Assembly (NCBI RefSeq): GCF_022524485.1
Contig: NZ_JAKXMK010000053.1
Coordinates: forward strand, 1 to 45,240
DNA length: 45,240 nt
Reading direction: 5' to 3'
DNA from: Pseudonocardia alaniniphila
Lineage (GTDB): Bacteria > Actinomycetota > Actinomycetes > Mycobacteriales > Pseudonocardiaceae
Shown here: positions 1 to 7,745 of the stretch, one piece after another
Layout: each line of letters begins with the position of its first letter
Position numbering within the stretch: position 1 is the first letter of the stretch
Program-made: the position numbers and the translations under genes
The notes under the pieces: generated by a model
Told to the model about the DNA's origin: nothing
What the model saw: the letters and a program-made list of their open reading frames with translations, nothing else
Databases searched by the model: none

Positions 1-126
1 TACCCCTTCGACATGGGGCACTACGACCCACTCGGACAACTCGAGGGCGTGCACGGACTGAGCGAGGAAGACAAGGAACTCATCCGCAGCCAGACCGCGT
101 CACGACTGCTCAACATCAAGGACTGA
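1..126 (+). CDS. Amidohydrolase family protein, C-terminal end (partial)
   Basis: Reading frame 1 is open from the window edge to TGA at 124-126. It gives 41 residues beginning YPFDMGHYDPLG and ending with ARLLNIKD-like spacing (SRLLNIKD). This pattern, a DYPF-type start, an acidic helix and a final N/T-A-x-R-L-L motif, is typical of the C-terminus of amidohydrolase-2 (ACMSD-like) metal-dependent hydrolases and decarboxylases. The metal ligands lie upstream of the window, so the substrate cannot be inferred. Family call from C-terminal sequence only. Confidence 0.75.
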   Translation, partial: YPFDMGHYDPLGQLEGVHGLSEEDKELIRSQTASRLLNIKD

Positions 127-767
127 CACCCGATCGACGCACTGGACGATCAGCCGAACCGCGACAGCGCGGTTGAGAGGGCCTGGCGTGGCGCGGCAGA
201 AATCGCCGCAGGATTCTCATTGGACCAGCAGGACGAGGTAAACAGCATCTCCAGCTCGGGTGCGGATGCTCCAGGGGTAGATCTCGGCACACCTGCCGCG
301 GGCGGGTAAGTGATCGCACCGCGGGCGGGTGGCCCTGCGCGTCGTCGACCGCGGGTTCGGCTGGGCGCCCGTCACCGCATTGACCGGGCGCGCCACGCCC
401 TGAGCTGCAGGCGGCGCGTCACGTGCGGAAATCCGCATCGTGCCATCAGGGTCGGTTACCGGACGGTGGGTTCTCTCACCATGGTTGAACCGAGTCGTGT
501 GTCAAATTCGCGTCCCGTAAGATCGTCGGTGAAATCATTCATGGGTCACCGGCGCCGCGAGCACTCGCACTGTGGTAATTTCGATCGTGGGACAACCGGT
601 TGCGTTTCTTTTCGGCGCGCCGTTCGGGCGAATTCGCGTAGTCATGGCGAAAGGCCGGTGTGTTCAGTTCTACCGGCGCCACGACGGCACACGGAGCCCC
701 GACTGGCGGATCTGACACATGCATATCAGCGAGGGCGCGCCTAAGCCCGGACGGAGTGAGGGGAGCT
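127..767. other. 640-base region with no supported gene
   Basis: Several short ORFs cross this stretch on both strands, but none has a recognisable domain, a good ribosome binding site or family-like composition. The part around 480-640 is less GC-rich than its surroundings, which suits a regulatory or decayed region. I see no repeat, tRNA or terminator here. Confidence 0.5.
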
Positions 768-1145
768 GTGACCACGAGCCGGACGGTGGACGGCCCTGCT
801 GGGCCGCTGAACGTCACGATCTACGGAGACCCGGTGCTGGACGGGACCGTCGTGCTGATGCATCCGATCAACTCTGCGGCGATGGTGTGGGAACACGTGT
901 CCGCAGTGCCGAGGCGCCCGACAGCGGCGCTGGACCTGCGTGGGCACGGCGGCTCCACCCTGCAGGGCCCCTTCACCGTCGAGGGCAGTCACGTCGACGA
1001 CGCGCTTGACGTGCTGGGCCTGGGGTGGGTCCACGAGGTGGCGGCCCTGCATTCCGAGCGTCTGCCGATGCTGGGGGTGCCGGTCCGGGTCGGGGCGCTG
1101 ATCGACGAGCACATCGCCGGTGTCGGGGCGGGGGCCGGCCGGTGA
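768..1145 (+). pseudogene. Alpha/beta hydrolase relic with internal deletion
   Basis: GTG at 768 follows a purine-rich GGAGTGAGGGGAGCT and opens a 125-residue frame. Residues about 8-70 match the start of an alpha/beta hydrolase: a strand with VVLMHPINSAAMVW in the oxyanion-loop position and LDLRGHGGS at strand 4. The nucleophile elbow (GxSxG), the acid and the cap are absent: the sequence jumps from DDALDVLGLG to a short tail. The frame ends in a TGA that overlaps the GTG of the DUF1028 gene (GTGA). It looks like an in-frame collapse of a ~260-residue hydrolase that still provides translational coupling to the next gene. A short functional protein is unlikely because no catalytic serine motif remains. 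Confidence 0.6.
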
Positions 1146-2053
1146 CGTACTCGATCGTCGCCCGCGATCCGGGGACGGGGCAGCTCGGTGTGGGCTCGCA
1201 GTCGCACTTCTTCGGCGTAGGGCGGGTCGTCGGCTGGGCAGCCTCGGGCGTCGGGGCCGTCGCCACGCAGGCGTTCGTCAACGTCGGTTACGGGCCGGCC
1301 TCGCTCGAGGCGCTGGCTCGCGGGCTCCCGGCGCAGGAGGTCGTCGACACGGTGACTGCGGCCGACGAGCTGCGTGGCTACCGGCAGCTCGGGGTCGTCG
1401 ACGCCTGTGGCACGGCGGCGTCGTTCACCGGGGAGAGCTGTGCGCCCGCGGCGGGTGGGCTGGTCGGCGACGGCGTGGCCGTGCAGGGCAACATGCTCGG
1501 CTCCGAGCGGGTGTGGCCGGCCATGCTCGAGGCCTACGAGAGCACTGGTGGCGATCTCGCCGACCGCCTGCTCGCGGCGCTGGCCGCGGCCGAGGAAGCG
1601 GGCGGCGACGTGCGGGGATCGCAGTCGGCGGTGCTGAAGGTGGTGTCGGGCGAACGGTCCGATACCCCTTGGGCCGAGACCGTCGTCGACATCAGGGTCG
1701 ACGACCACCCGGATCCGGTCGGTGAGCTTGCCCGCCTGCTGCCCCGGCAACGGGCGTTCGACCTGATCGGCGGCGTGATCTTCGCGCCGGACCTGATGAT
1801 CGGGCCCTACCGCCGGGTGCCTCCGGAGCTGCTCGCGGAGAAGCTCACCGGCCTGGCTGAGGCGGCGGAGCTACTCGGTGCCGGCAACCGGGAGGCGGAC
1901 TTCTGGCGTGCGCTCCTGCTGGCCCGCAGCGGCGACCGGGAGACCGCCCGTGCCCTGTTCGACGACCTGTTCGCCGCCCGCCCGCGGCTGCGGGGCTTCT
2001 TGGCCGGGATCGCCCCGCTGGGATTCCTCGACGACGTCGAGGAGTACGTGTGA
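1142..2053 (+). CDS. DUF1028 family protein (putative Ntn-type hydrolase)
   Basis: 303 residues from GTG 1142 to TGA 2051-2053. The N-terminus VTYSIVARDPGTGQLGVGSQ followed by SHFFGVGRVV is the hallmark of DUF1028, an N-terminal-nucleophile-like fold of unknown reaction often found with amidases, amidohydrolases and peptidases. The family core covers about residues 1-205 and includes QGNMLGSERVW. The C-terminal ~95 residues (LAEKLTGLAEAAELLGAGNREADFWRALLLARSGD region) are helical and TPR-like, as in longer family members. The start overlaps the stop of the truncated hydrolase by 4 bases, so the two were probably co-transcribed, possibly with the upstream amidohydrolase. Function is not established; a role in amide or peptide catabolism is inference from neighbours. 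Confidence 0.85.
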   Translation: MTYSIVARDPGTGQLGVGSQSHFFGVGRVVGWAASGVGAVATQAFVNVGYGPASLEALARGLPAQEVVDTVTAADELRGYRQLGVVDACGTAASFTGESCAPAAGGLVGDGVAVQGNMLGSERVWPAMLEAYESTGGDLADRLLAALAAAEEAGGDVRGSQSAVLKVVSGERSDTPWAETVVDIRVDDHPDPVGELARLLPRQRAFDLIGGVIFAPDLMIGPYRRVPPELLAEKLTGLAEAAELLGAGNREADFWRALLLARSGDRETARALFDDLFAARPRLRGFLAGIAPLGFLDDVEEYV

Positions 2054-2282
2054 CCGCTCGCGCGGCGAGCCGCGGCCCGCGCCGGGTGGACACCCGCCGA
2101 TGCACCGACCTGGCCGTCGCGATGGTCCAGTGCGACACATGAAACCCGCGGGGGCGCAGTTGCCTCGCAGGCTACCTATACAGCGCACGGACAACTCGAG
2201 TCTGTACGTGCCGTAACGACTAGTCGATGGCGGCGTCGATCGCCACGCGCAAGATCTCCGCGCCAGCCGTCGCATACCTGCC

Positions 2283-2301
2283 ACCCACAATTGCCGTGGG
2301 T
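2283..2301. terminator. Small hairpin downstream of EEP gene
   Basis: ACCCAC and GTGGGT form a 6-bp stem around a 7-base AATTGCC loop, 51 bases past the end of the minus-strand EEP gene and 230 bases past the end of DUF1028. It could terminate either convergent transcript. There is no U-run, so this is a weak call. The rest of 2054-2351 shows no supported gene. Confidence 0.25.
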
Positions 2302-2351
2302 CTTGCAGAGTTCGTGCTCGTGCAATCGGTACGGCCGAGGTTGTTGCCTCG

Positions 2352-3230
2352 TCACGGCGCTGCAGACCATGACCCTGAACGGTCACCGGATGACGAGCGA
2401 TCCCGGTCGATGACAATTGTCGCGCTGACGATGCGGTGATCGCTGAGGCCGACGTAGTCGGTTCGGACGTCGGCAGGCTGCGCATCATGGGCCAGGATGT
2501 GATCCAACTGCAGGCACGGCCGCCGGGCAGGAAATGTAGGGCCCGCAGTCGCCGCCCGCCATCCACGTCCGGCGAGAACGCGACCCAGCACGCGGGCCGG
2601 TAGGTTGAGATCCCCGGCAAGCGCGATGGGCATCTTCACGCAGGCCGTCAGTGTGAGCGCACGTCGCAACTGCGACAGTGCCTGCCATGGCGGCCACGAC
2701 AGATGCGTCGCGAGGACAGCGACGTCGCCGAAAGGCATGGTCATCACGGCCGGCAACGCCACCCGAGGCTCACGGTCGATGAGTCGGCCGCCAGCTGTCC
2801 GGCCATCGCGCGGACCGGACGACAGAACGATCCGGTTCCGCTGTTGCAACGGATGCCGACTGAGAAGTCCGATGCCGTACGCAGGGCTTCCGTCGTCCCC
2901 TCTGTCAGTGCAGTTGTCACTACCGTCACGACCGCCAACCAGCGCACCGCGATGGTCGAGCAGCATCGTTGGCGCGAACAGTCCACGCCACCCCAGTCGC
3001 ATCGCAAGCTCGGTAACCTGATCGATGCCGCCACTGCGCGGCAGCCCGCGGTCAATCTCCTGCACCGCGAGGACATCGACCTCCAGGCCGGCGATCGCCG
3101 CTGCGACCACGCCGATATCGACCCGGCCGCTTCGTGGATCCCAGCAGTGGCGCAGGTTCCATGTCGCCATCCGAAATCTTGCTGATAGTGGGTCAACCCC
3201 GTACCGGTCATCTCCTCGCACAGCGAACAT
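2352..3230 (-). CDS. Endonuclease/exonuclease/phosphatase (EEP) superfamily protein
   Basis: 292 residues if translated from ATG 3230. All EEP active-site motifs are present: WN at 24-25, QE at 57-58 (metal-binding Glu), THLS at 175-178, GDLN at 206-209, LDH at 242-244 and SDHR at 263-266. The fold begins near residue 21 (MATWNLRH), so ATG 3170 is an alternative start. Neither start has a Shine-Dalgarno sequence. Upstream, overlapping by 22 bases in another frame, lies an eCIS-cargo-like leader ORF (3208-3453), so this domain may be the nuclease end of a split effector, or may be translated by coupling to that ORF. Substrate (DNA, RNA or phosphoester) cannot be told from the motifs. No signal peptide is seen. 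Confidence 0.8.
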   Translation of the reverse strand: MFAVRGDDRYGVDPLSARFRMATWNLRHCWDPRSGRVDIGVVAAAIAGLEVDVLAVQEIDRGLPRSGGIDQVTELAMRLGWRGLFAPTMLLDHRGALVGGRDGSDNCTDRGDDGSPAYGIGLLSRHPLQQRNRIVLSSGPRDGRTAGGRLIDREPRVALPAVMTMPFGDVAVLATHLSWPPWQALSQLRRALTLTACVKMPIALAGDLNLPARVLGRVLAGRGWRAATAGPTFPARRPCLQLDHILAHDAQPADVRTDYVGLSDHRIVSATIVIDRDRSSSGDRSGSWSAAP

Positions 3231-3453
3231 TCGATCCGGCTGGAGGCACGGTTCGGCCGCTGCGCATTGGGTCTGTCGCCCGTGATCGGTGTGGTCTCGT
3301 CGCGGTCTCTGCAGCCGAGCTGATCACCGTTCTCGGTCCCGCCACGCGCTGCAGAGCGATGAGACCGGTGACGGGCGCGGCTCGGGGTAGCCGGCGACTG
3401 CCTGATCGGTCGCGCGAGGTGTCGGTGCTTGATTCCTGGGCGTGCACGGCCAT
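3208..3453 (-). CDS. Short ORF with eCIS-cargo-type N-terminal leader (probably truncated)
   Basis: About 80 residues. The N-terminus VHAQESSTDTSRDRSGSRRL continues into PRAAPVTGLIALQRVAGPRTV. The G-L-x-A-L-Q-x-x-A-G core is the signature found at the start of DUF4157-type proteins linked to extracellular contractile injection systems. The ORF aligns residue for residue with the start of the 13347 gene (HAQE/RAQE, DT, SRRLPR, GL-x-x-LQ-x-x-AG), and the DNA match includes the ribosome binding site CGAGGAAGG/CGAGGAGGG. By that comparison the true start is probably GTG 3447, two codons inside the ATG at 3453. After ~50 residues family resemblance stops and the ORF ends at 3208, overlapping the EEP gene. 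It is either a relic or the first half of a frameshifted leader-EEP effector. Confidence 0.55.
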   Translation of the reverse strand: MAVHAQESSTDTSRDRSGSRRLPRAAPVTGLIALQRVAGPRTVISSAAETATRPHRSRATDPMRSGRTVPPAGSNVRCARR

Positions 3454-3676
3454 CCTTCCTCGACGCCGAATTCCCGTCGTACCAAGGAAACCGTGAGCAA
3501 CGCGGACCGTGGTACGCGCGTTAGTGGTGGTGGTCTTGCCGCCCAGCACTGGTAAGTGACTCGGCCGCTGATCTGGTCTGAGATCTCCGGCCCCGGTAGT
3601 GATCTCGTCCGTTGGCCAGGCTGTCAGGTGCGTTGGCAGCGCACTTATGGCGTCCGTGGACTGCATGCGCACGGGT

Positions 3677-3811
3677 TCACAGCTGTGCCGGTAGCTCGGG
3701 CAGGCCGGCGAGTTGGGCGGCCACCACGGCGTTCGACCCCGCGGCCGCCCGGTCCGCGTCGTCCTGCACCCCGAGCCGGCCGGCCGCCAGGTGATCTTCC
3801 CGCGGCGTCAT
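3677..3811 (-). CDS. Possible small hypothetical ORF (44 aa)
   Basis: ATG 3811 opens a frame beginning MTPREDHLAAGRLGVQDD and ending GLPELPAQL before a stop at 3677. Amino-acid composition is coding-like (Ala/Leu/Asp rich, helical) but I recognise no family. The frame is open further upstream into the 3' end of the SRPBCC gene, so it may be the tail of a longer decayed gene rather than a small gene. Confidence 0.25.
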   Translation of the reverse strand: MTPREDHLAAGRLGVQDDADRAAAGSNAVVAAQLAGLPELPAQL

Positions 3812-3887
3812 CCCGGCCGTGCGCTCCGCGTTGCCGATGGGTTCCGGCGGACGCGCACAGTCGTCGGAGACCTGCGAGGAGGTCGCG

Positions 3888-4349
3888 TCACGTCGTGGTC
3901 ACCTGGCCCGGGGCGGTTGCCGCGTAGTCAGCAAGATCGGTCGCCATCCGCTGCATGACCCCGGGAAGGAAGAGTGGCGTCATCCAACCGATCCCAGGCC
4001 GCGTGCGCCAGGTGCCGTGCCAGTTGATCATCGTGCCGCCCGCCGCTGTCGGCTCCAGTTCAACTACTGCGCGATAGTCCTTGATCGAGAAGTTGAAGGC
4101 GTCCTCGTAGGCGATGCGCCGGCCATCCACGAGCTCGGTCAGTCGCTCGCCCGTGACGACCCGGCCCGTGCGGAAGGCGCGGACGGTCCCGACGTCATCA
4201 CGGCCGCCCGGGCCGAGTCCGGTCGAGCGGTCTTCCACCAGTTCGTCCAGTCCGGAGGACCATTGCGGCCAGCTGCGTCCGTCGATCAGTAGGTTCCAGA
4301 CGGTGGTGACGGGGGCCGAAGTCGTCGCGCTGACGTGGTAGTGCGGCAT
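3888..4349 (-). CDS. SRPBCC family (polyketide cyclase/START-like) protein
   Basis: 153 residues, ATG 4349 behind CAGGAGTTC. MPHYHVSATTSAPVTTVWNL, the W-P-Q-W-S-S-G loop, VGTVRAFRTGRVVTGERLTEL and GGTMINWHGTW are the strand pattern of the SRPBCC ligand-binding fold (polyketide_cyc2 type), of usual length. Such proteins bind hydrophobic ligands; the ligand is unknown here. It lies 81 bases behind the DUF2306 gene on the same strand, so the two probably form an operon driven from the duplicated promoter block at 5227-5322. Confidence 0.85.
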   Translation of the reverse strand: MPHYHVSATTSAPVTTVWNLLIDGRSWPQWSSGLDELVEDRSTGLGPGGRDDVGTVRAFRTGRVVTGERLTELVDGRRIAYEDAFNFSIKDYRAVVELEPTAAGGTMINWHGTWRTRPGIGWMTPLFLPGVMQRMATDLADYAATAPGQVTTT

Positions 4350-4430
4350 TTGCAGTGAACTCCTGAGTGGGATTCTCGGTGGAGCCTGGCGCGGCTTGGG
4401 GCGTCGGCCAGGGCGGTCAGTGTGCGTTGG

Positions 4431-5144
4431 TCAGGAGTGGATCTGCGCGGCGCCGACCGGCCCGCCGCTCTGCGCCGGGGTGATGCTGCTGTCGCGTCGC
4501 TGCTGGCGGCGGGCCAACGGCTGCAGGGTCCGGTTGACGATGAAGTACTCGGCCACCAGGACGTTGCCCAGGATGGATGCCCACACGGCGGTGACGTAGA
4601 TGTCGGCGAACGTGAGCGACGGGAAGGTCGTCTGCTGCAGCGCGATGCCGCTGAAGAGGTAGATGCGCAGGGTCACGGCAGCGAAGGTGAGCGAGTAGTT
4701 GCGGATCATCCATATGCGGTGCAGCTGCACCTCGCCACGGCGGATTGTCCGGAACGCCCGGAAGAGGGTGTAGAGCCAGGCGACCGACAGGATGTAGAAC
4801 GCGACCTGGGCGGCGAAACCGCTGATCGAGTAGGTGGCAGCGATGAACGCGGCAACCGCCGCCACGACGACGCTCACCATGTAAACGCGCCCGGAGACCC
4901 GGTGCAGCGCCGGGTAGCGGCCACGCAGCCGGGTGGCGAATTGGAACGGCCCGATGAACAACGCCAGGGCCCCGGGGGCCGCGTGGATGAGCAGTGACAG
5001 GAAATGTGGCATGGGGTCCGGGCCGAGTGGGAGCGCACCGGACAGCAAGGACGGGATGGCGATGAACGCGATGGCGATTGCTGAGATGGTCAGCACGCCC
5101 CACAGCACCCGCGACCTGTTCAGCGATGGTGATTCCGATGTCAA
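4431..5144 (-). CDS. DUF2306 integral membrane protein
   Basis: 237 residues. The start is TTG 5144, preceded by AAGAGG at good spacing, with no better ATG/GTG nearby. About six transmembrane segments are visible (around residues 12-32, 46-66, 84-104, 107-125, 148-168 and 178-198). The conserved H-R-x-x-G-R-x-Y loop (LHRVSGRVYM) and LHRIWMIRNYSLTFAAVTLR are the DUF2306 hallmarks, with histidines that may bind haem or metal. Function in the family is unknown. First gene of a pair with SRPBCC 3888-4349; its 5' side carries repeat copy 1, beginning 82 bases upstream. Confidence 0.85.
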   Translation of the reverse strand: MTSESPSLNRSRVLWGVLTISAIAIAFIAIPSLLSGALPLGPDPMPHFLSLLIHAAPGALALFIGPFQFATRLRGRYPALHRVSGRVYMVSVVVAAVAAFIAATYSISGFAAQVAFYILSVAWLYTLFRAFRTIRRGEVQLHRIWMIRNYSLTFAAVTLRIYLFSGIALQQTTFPSLTFADIYVTAVWASILGNVLVAEYFIVNRTLQPLARRQQRRDSSITPAQSGGPVGAAQIHS

Positions 5145-5226
5145 GGCATCCTCTTGTGGTCTGATGAATGTCCCGGATCGCGTCGATCACGGCGTGGACC
5201 GTGCGCGCGCAGCCCTTCACGTTCAT

Positions 5227-5322
5227 GACTGTCAACGGCCGGTCACTCTTGCGACCGGTGACAGTCTTCGGCCGAGGCTCGCCGTGCGTACACCCACAGC
5301 GTGTCCACAGTGCCTTCACAAC
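5227..5322 (-). repeat. Duplicated promoter block, copy 1
   Basis: About 96 bases match 9875-9970 with few differences: for example GACCGGTGACAGTCTTCG and GTGCGTACACCCACAGC are identical in both. Each copy begins about 83 bases upstream of a minus-strand gene start (here DUF2306 at 5144, there SgcJ-like at 9790). This copy also lies in the divergent gap before the XRE/NB-ARC regulator at 5406. Identity in non-coding sequence at equal distance from unrelated genes indicates a shared promoter or operator rather than a gene relic. Confidence 0.75.
5288..5320 (-). promoter_or_regulatory. Three tandem 11-bp direct repeats, copy 1
   Basis: Read on the minus strand, three consecutive 11-mers stand head to tail with no gap: TGTGAAGGCAC, TGTGGACACGC, TGTGGGTGTAC. 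The 11-base period puts each TGTG on the same face of the helix, as in the direct-repeat operators of SARP/AfsR-type activators. It is probably the binding site of the adjacent XRE/NB-ARC regulator or a similar activator; this is inference. Confidence 0.6.
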
Positions 5323-5405
5323 AGGCATGCTTGAACTGTGGAGCCGAAGTTCCCGTTCGTCCGCCGTCGTCCGATCATTGTCACCGGTGCCGGGAGGCTG
5401 CACGC

Positions 5406-7697
5406 GTGAGCGACTTCGCCGAGCTGCTGCGCCGGTACCGAACTGCCCGGTCGCTGACGCAGGGAGAGCTCGCGACCCGTGCGCATATCACGCAGAAGGC
5501 TGTCGGGGCGCTGGAGCGGGGCGAGCGGCGTCGACCCTATCCGCACACGGTGCGCGCGCTCGCCGACGCGCTCGGCCTGGACGACGACGAGCGTGCCCGA
5601 CTGGTCGCGGCCGTCCCGCGGCCCGAGACGTCGACCGCGGCCCGAACGACGTCGTCCGGACTCGTCCGGATTCCCGCTGACGATCGGTTGCCCGCACCCG
5701 CCTCCCCGGTGATCGGTCGCGACGACCAAGTGGAAGCGATCGTGGGTGCTCTGAGAGTGCCATCGCGTCCCGTCATGACGTTGACGGGGCCAGGCGGGGT
5801 CGGCAAGACCACCCTCGCACTGCTGGTCGCGGCTGCGGCGCGCGAACAGTTCCCGGCCGGCACCGTGCTGGTCGAACTCGCCGACATCCGCGGCGCGGAC
5901 GACGTCGTCCCGGCAATCGCCAGCGCGTTGGGTGTTCCCGACACCGGCACGGGCGACCTCGTCGGCGCCGTCGCATCCTTCGTGGGAAATCGACGCCTGC
6001 TGCTCGTGCTCGACAACATCGAGCATGTCCTTCCGTGCAGGGCGGCGGTGGCCACGCTGGTCTCGGCTTGCCCGGCGCTCACCATCCTGTCCACCGGTCG
6101 GACCCCGATGCGGATTCGAGCCGAACGCGAGGTGCGCGTGGAGCCGCTGGACCACGACACGTCGGTTCGGCTCTTCCGGGAGCGGATGAGCGCCCGTGGC
6201 GGCTGTGTCGCCGGGGACCAGCGCGACGCGGACGCGATAGCCCAGCTGTGCCGCCACGCCGACGGCCTGCCGCTGGCTCTCGAACTCGCGGCGACTGCAG
6301 CGTCCCGGATCGGCCCCCGCACACTCCTCCAGACGATGGACGCACCTCCGGACAGTGCCCCCCACGACCTGCCCACCCGACAGCGGAGCATCACGGCAAC
6401 CCTCGACTGGAGCACGCGGCTACTCACCGAACCCGCACGAAGACTCCTGGCTCGCCTGTCGGTATGCGTCGGCGGGTTCACCTGGCCCGACGCCCAGGCC
6501 GTCAGCGGTCTCACCGCCGCTCATGCAACGTGGGCACTCACCGAACTCGTCGAGCACTCCCTGGTGATCCACGTCGGCGACATCGGGGGCGAAGAACGGT
6601 TCCGACTGCTGGAACCCATACGACAGCACGCCGCCGAGCACCTCGATCACGACCAGGCCGACGACGCCCGAACCGGCCTGACCAACTCCGTCCTGGCCAC
6701 CGCCCGCGCCCTGGCCCGTGACCTACACGGCGCCGGCCAAGTGACCGCGCTGCACCGACTCGAAGCGGGGCTGGGCAACCTGCGGGTCGTGCTCGACCAG
6801 CTCATCGAGCACGACCGCGACGACGACGCCGCCGAGCTGCTCTGGCTTGTATGGCTGCACCTGGCCATCCGCGGACACGCTCGCGAGGGCAGCACCTGGG
6901 CCGCTCGCCTGCACCCCCGGGCGCTGACACTGCAGAGCCGGATCCGGCTGCTGGTGGCATGGGCAGGCCTGGAACACCTCGCCGCCCCCACGGACGCCTG
7001 CCGGCGCAGCCGGCAGGCCCTCGACCTCGCGACCGGCGACGATGAGGACGAGCTACTCGCCACCCAGGCCGCGACGCTCGCCGCGTCGACGGCAGTGTTC
7101 TCGCGGGACCTTCCCCTGGCCCGCGGACTGGTCGCCGAGGCCAACCGCCGAGCCGACGCTCTCGGCGACCCCTACTGGATCACTCACGCTCGCATGGCAA
7201 CCACGCAGATCGCGCTGCTCGCCGGTCACGCACCCGACATCGAGCAGGCAGCACGGGATGCCGAAACGGCAGCGCGGTGCCTCGGGTCGGCGTTCGAGAC
7301 AGGGGCGGCGCTGAATCTTCGCGCCGTCGCCGCGCAGCTGGGCGGCCGCAATGACGAGGCAGCCGGGCTGCTGGCGGAGTCGATCGACCTCGCGGTCGCC
7401 GCCGTGAACAGCTGGACGCTGACCTACATGCTCTCGACCCTTGCCGTCGTGGCGGTCCGGCTCGGAGACCCCGATGCCGGTGCCCGCCTGTTCGGTGCAT
7501 GGACCGCCTACGCAAACGCGCACGGGGTGGTCGAGGACTTCCCCACCACCCATGACCTGGTCACCCGCGACATCGACCAGGCCCGCCGTGACCTCGGCTC
7601 CGACGCGTTCGACGTTGCCTGGCGATCCGGGCGGGAGGCGGGCATGGCAGAGCTCGTCGAGATCGCCCGGAAGGTTCGCGACCAGGCAATCCACTGA
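5406..7697 (+). CDS. XRE-family HTH / NB-ARC ATPase transcriptional regulator
   Basis: 763 residues from GTG 5406, chosen because GGGAGG sits 8 bases before it and family members begin at this FAELLRRYR helix. The frame stays open upstream to 5301, but that part overlaps the repeat. Residues 1-65 form an HTH (LTQGELATRAHITQKAVGAL, ERGERRRPY). Next come an ATPase of NB-ARC/STAND type with Walker A GPGGVGKTT at ~128-136 and Walker B LLLVLDNIE at ~198-206, the GLPLALELAA motif, a winged-helix region, and ~350 residues of helical TPR-like repeats. There is no BTAD domain. Such proteins are ligand-gated activators. The tandem repeats at 5288-5320 and 9938-9970 are its likely targets, making DUF2306-SRPBCC and SgcJ-carboxylesterase its candidate regulon. 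Confidence 0.88.
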   Translation: MSDFAELLRRYRTARSLTQGELATRAHITQKAVGALERGERRRPYPHTVRALADALGLDDDERARLVAAVPRPETSTAARTTSSGLVRIPADDRLPAPASPVIGRDDQVEAIVGALRVPSRPVMTLTGPGGVGKTTLALLVAAAAREQFPAGTVLVELADIRGADDVVPAIASALGVPDTGTGDLVGAVASFVGNRRLLLVLDNIEHVLPCRAAVATLVSACPALTILSTGRTPMRIRAEREVRVEPLDHDTSVRLFRERMSARGGCVAGDQRDADAIAQLCRHADGLPLALELAATAASRIGPRTLLQTMDAPPDSAPHDLPTRQRSITATLDWSTRLLTEPARRLLARLSVCVGGFTWPDAQAVSGLTAAHATWALTELVEHSLVIHVGDIGGEERFRLLEPIRQHAAEHLDHDQADDARTGLTNSVLATARALARDLHGAGQVTALHRLEAGLGNLRVVLDQLIEHDRDDDAAELLWLVWLHLAIRGHAREGSTWAARLHPRALTLQSRIRLLVAWAGLEHLAAPTDACRRSRQALDLATGDDEDELLATQAATLAASTAVFSRDLPLARGLVAEANRRADALGDPYWITHARMATTQIALLAGHAPDIEQAARDAETAARCLGSAFETGAALNLRAVAAQLGGRNDEAAGLLAESIDLAVAAVNSWTLTYMLSTLAVVAVRLGDPDAGARLFGAWTAYANAHGVVEDFPTTHDLVTRDIDQARRDLGSDAFDVAWRSGREAGMAELVEIARKVRDQAIH

Positions 7698-7745
7698 CCT
7701 TCCCGTGGTGCGGTGGGCTCTCCCGTGGCCGCGGGCGGGCGCTGG

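Noticed and set aside
3556..4292. Plus-strand ORFs over 3556-3927 and 3819-4292
   Set aside because: Antisense to the SRPBCC gene or low-complexity Arg/Pro-rich; no start signals or domains.
5288..5320. CRISPR-like array
   Set aside because: Units are 11 bp, contiguous and without spacers; this is an operator-type direct repeat. No CRISPR array is seen anywhere in the window.
4417..5403. 328-codon minus-strand ORF
   Set aside because: Overlaps the well-supported DUF2306 gene in another frame; Pro/Arg/His-rich shadow typical of high-GC DNA.
5301..5405. N-terminal extension of the XRE regulator with CLNCG...CHRC zinc-ribbon look
   Set aside because: It lies across the duplicated promoter repeat, and GTG 5406 has a clear ribosome binding site and the family's usual start.
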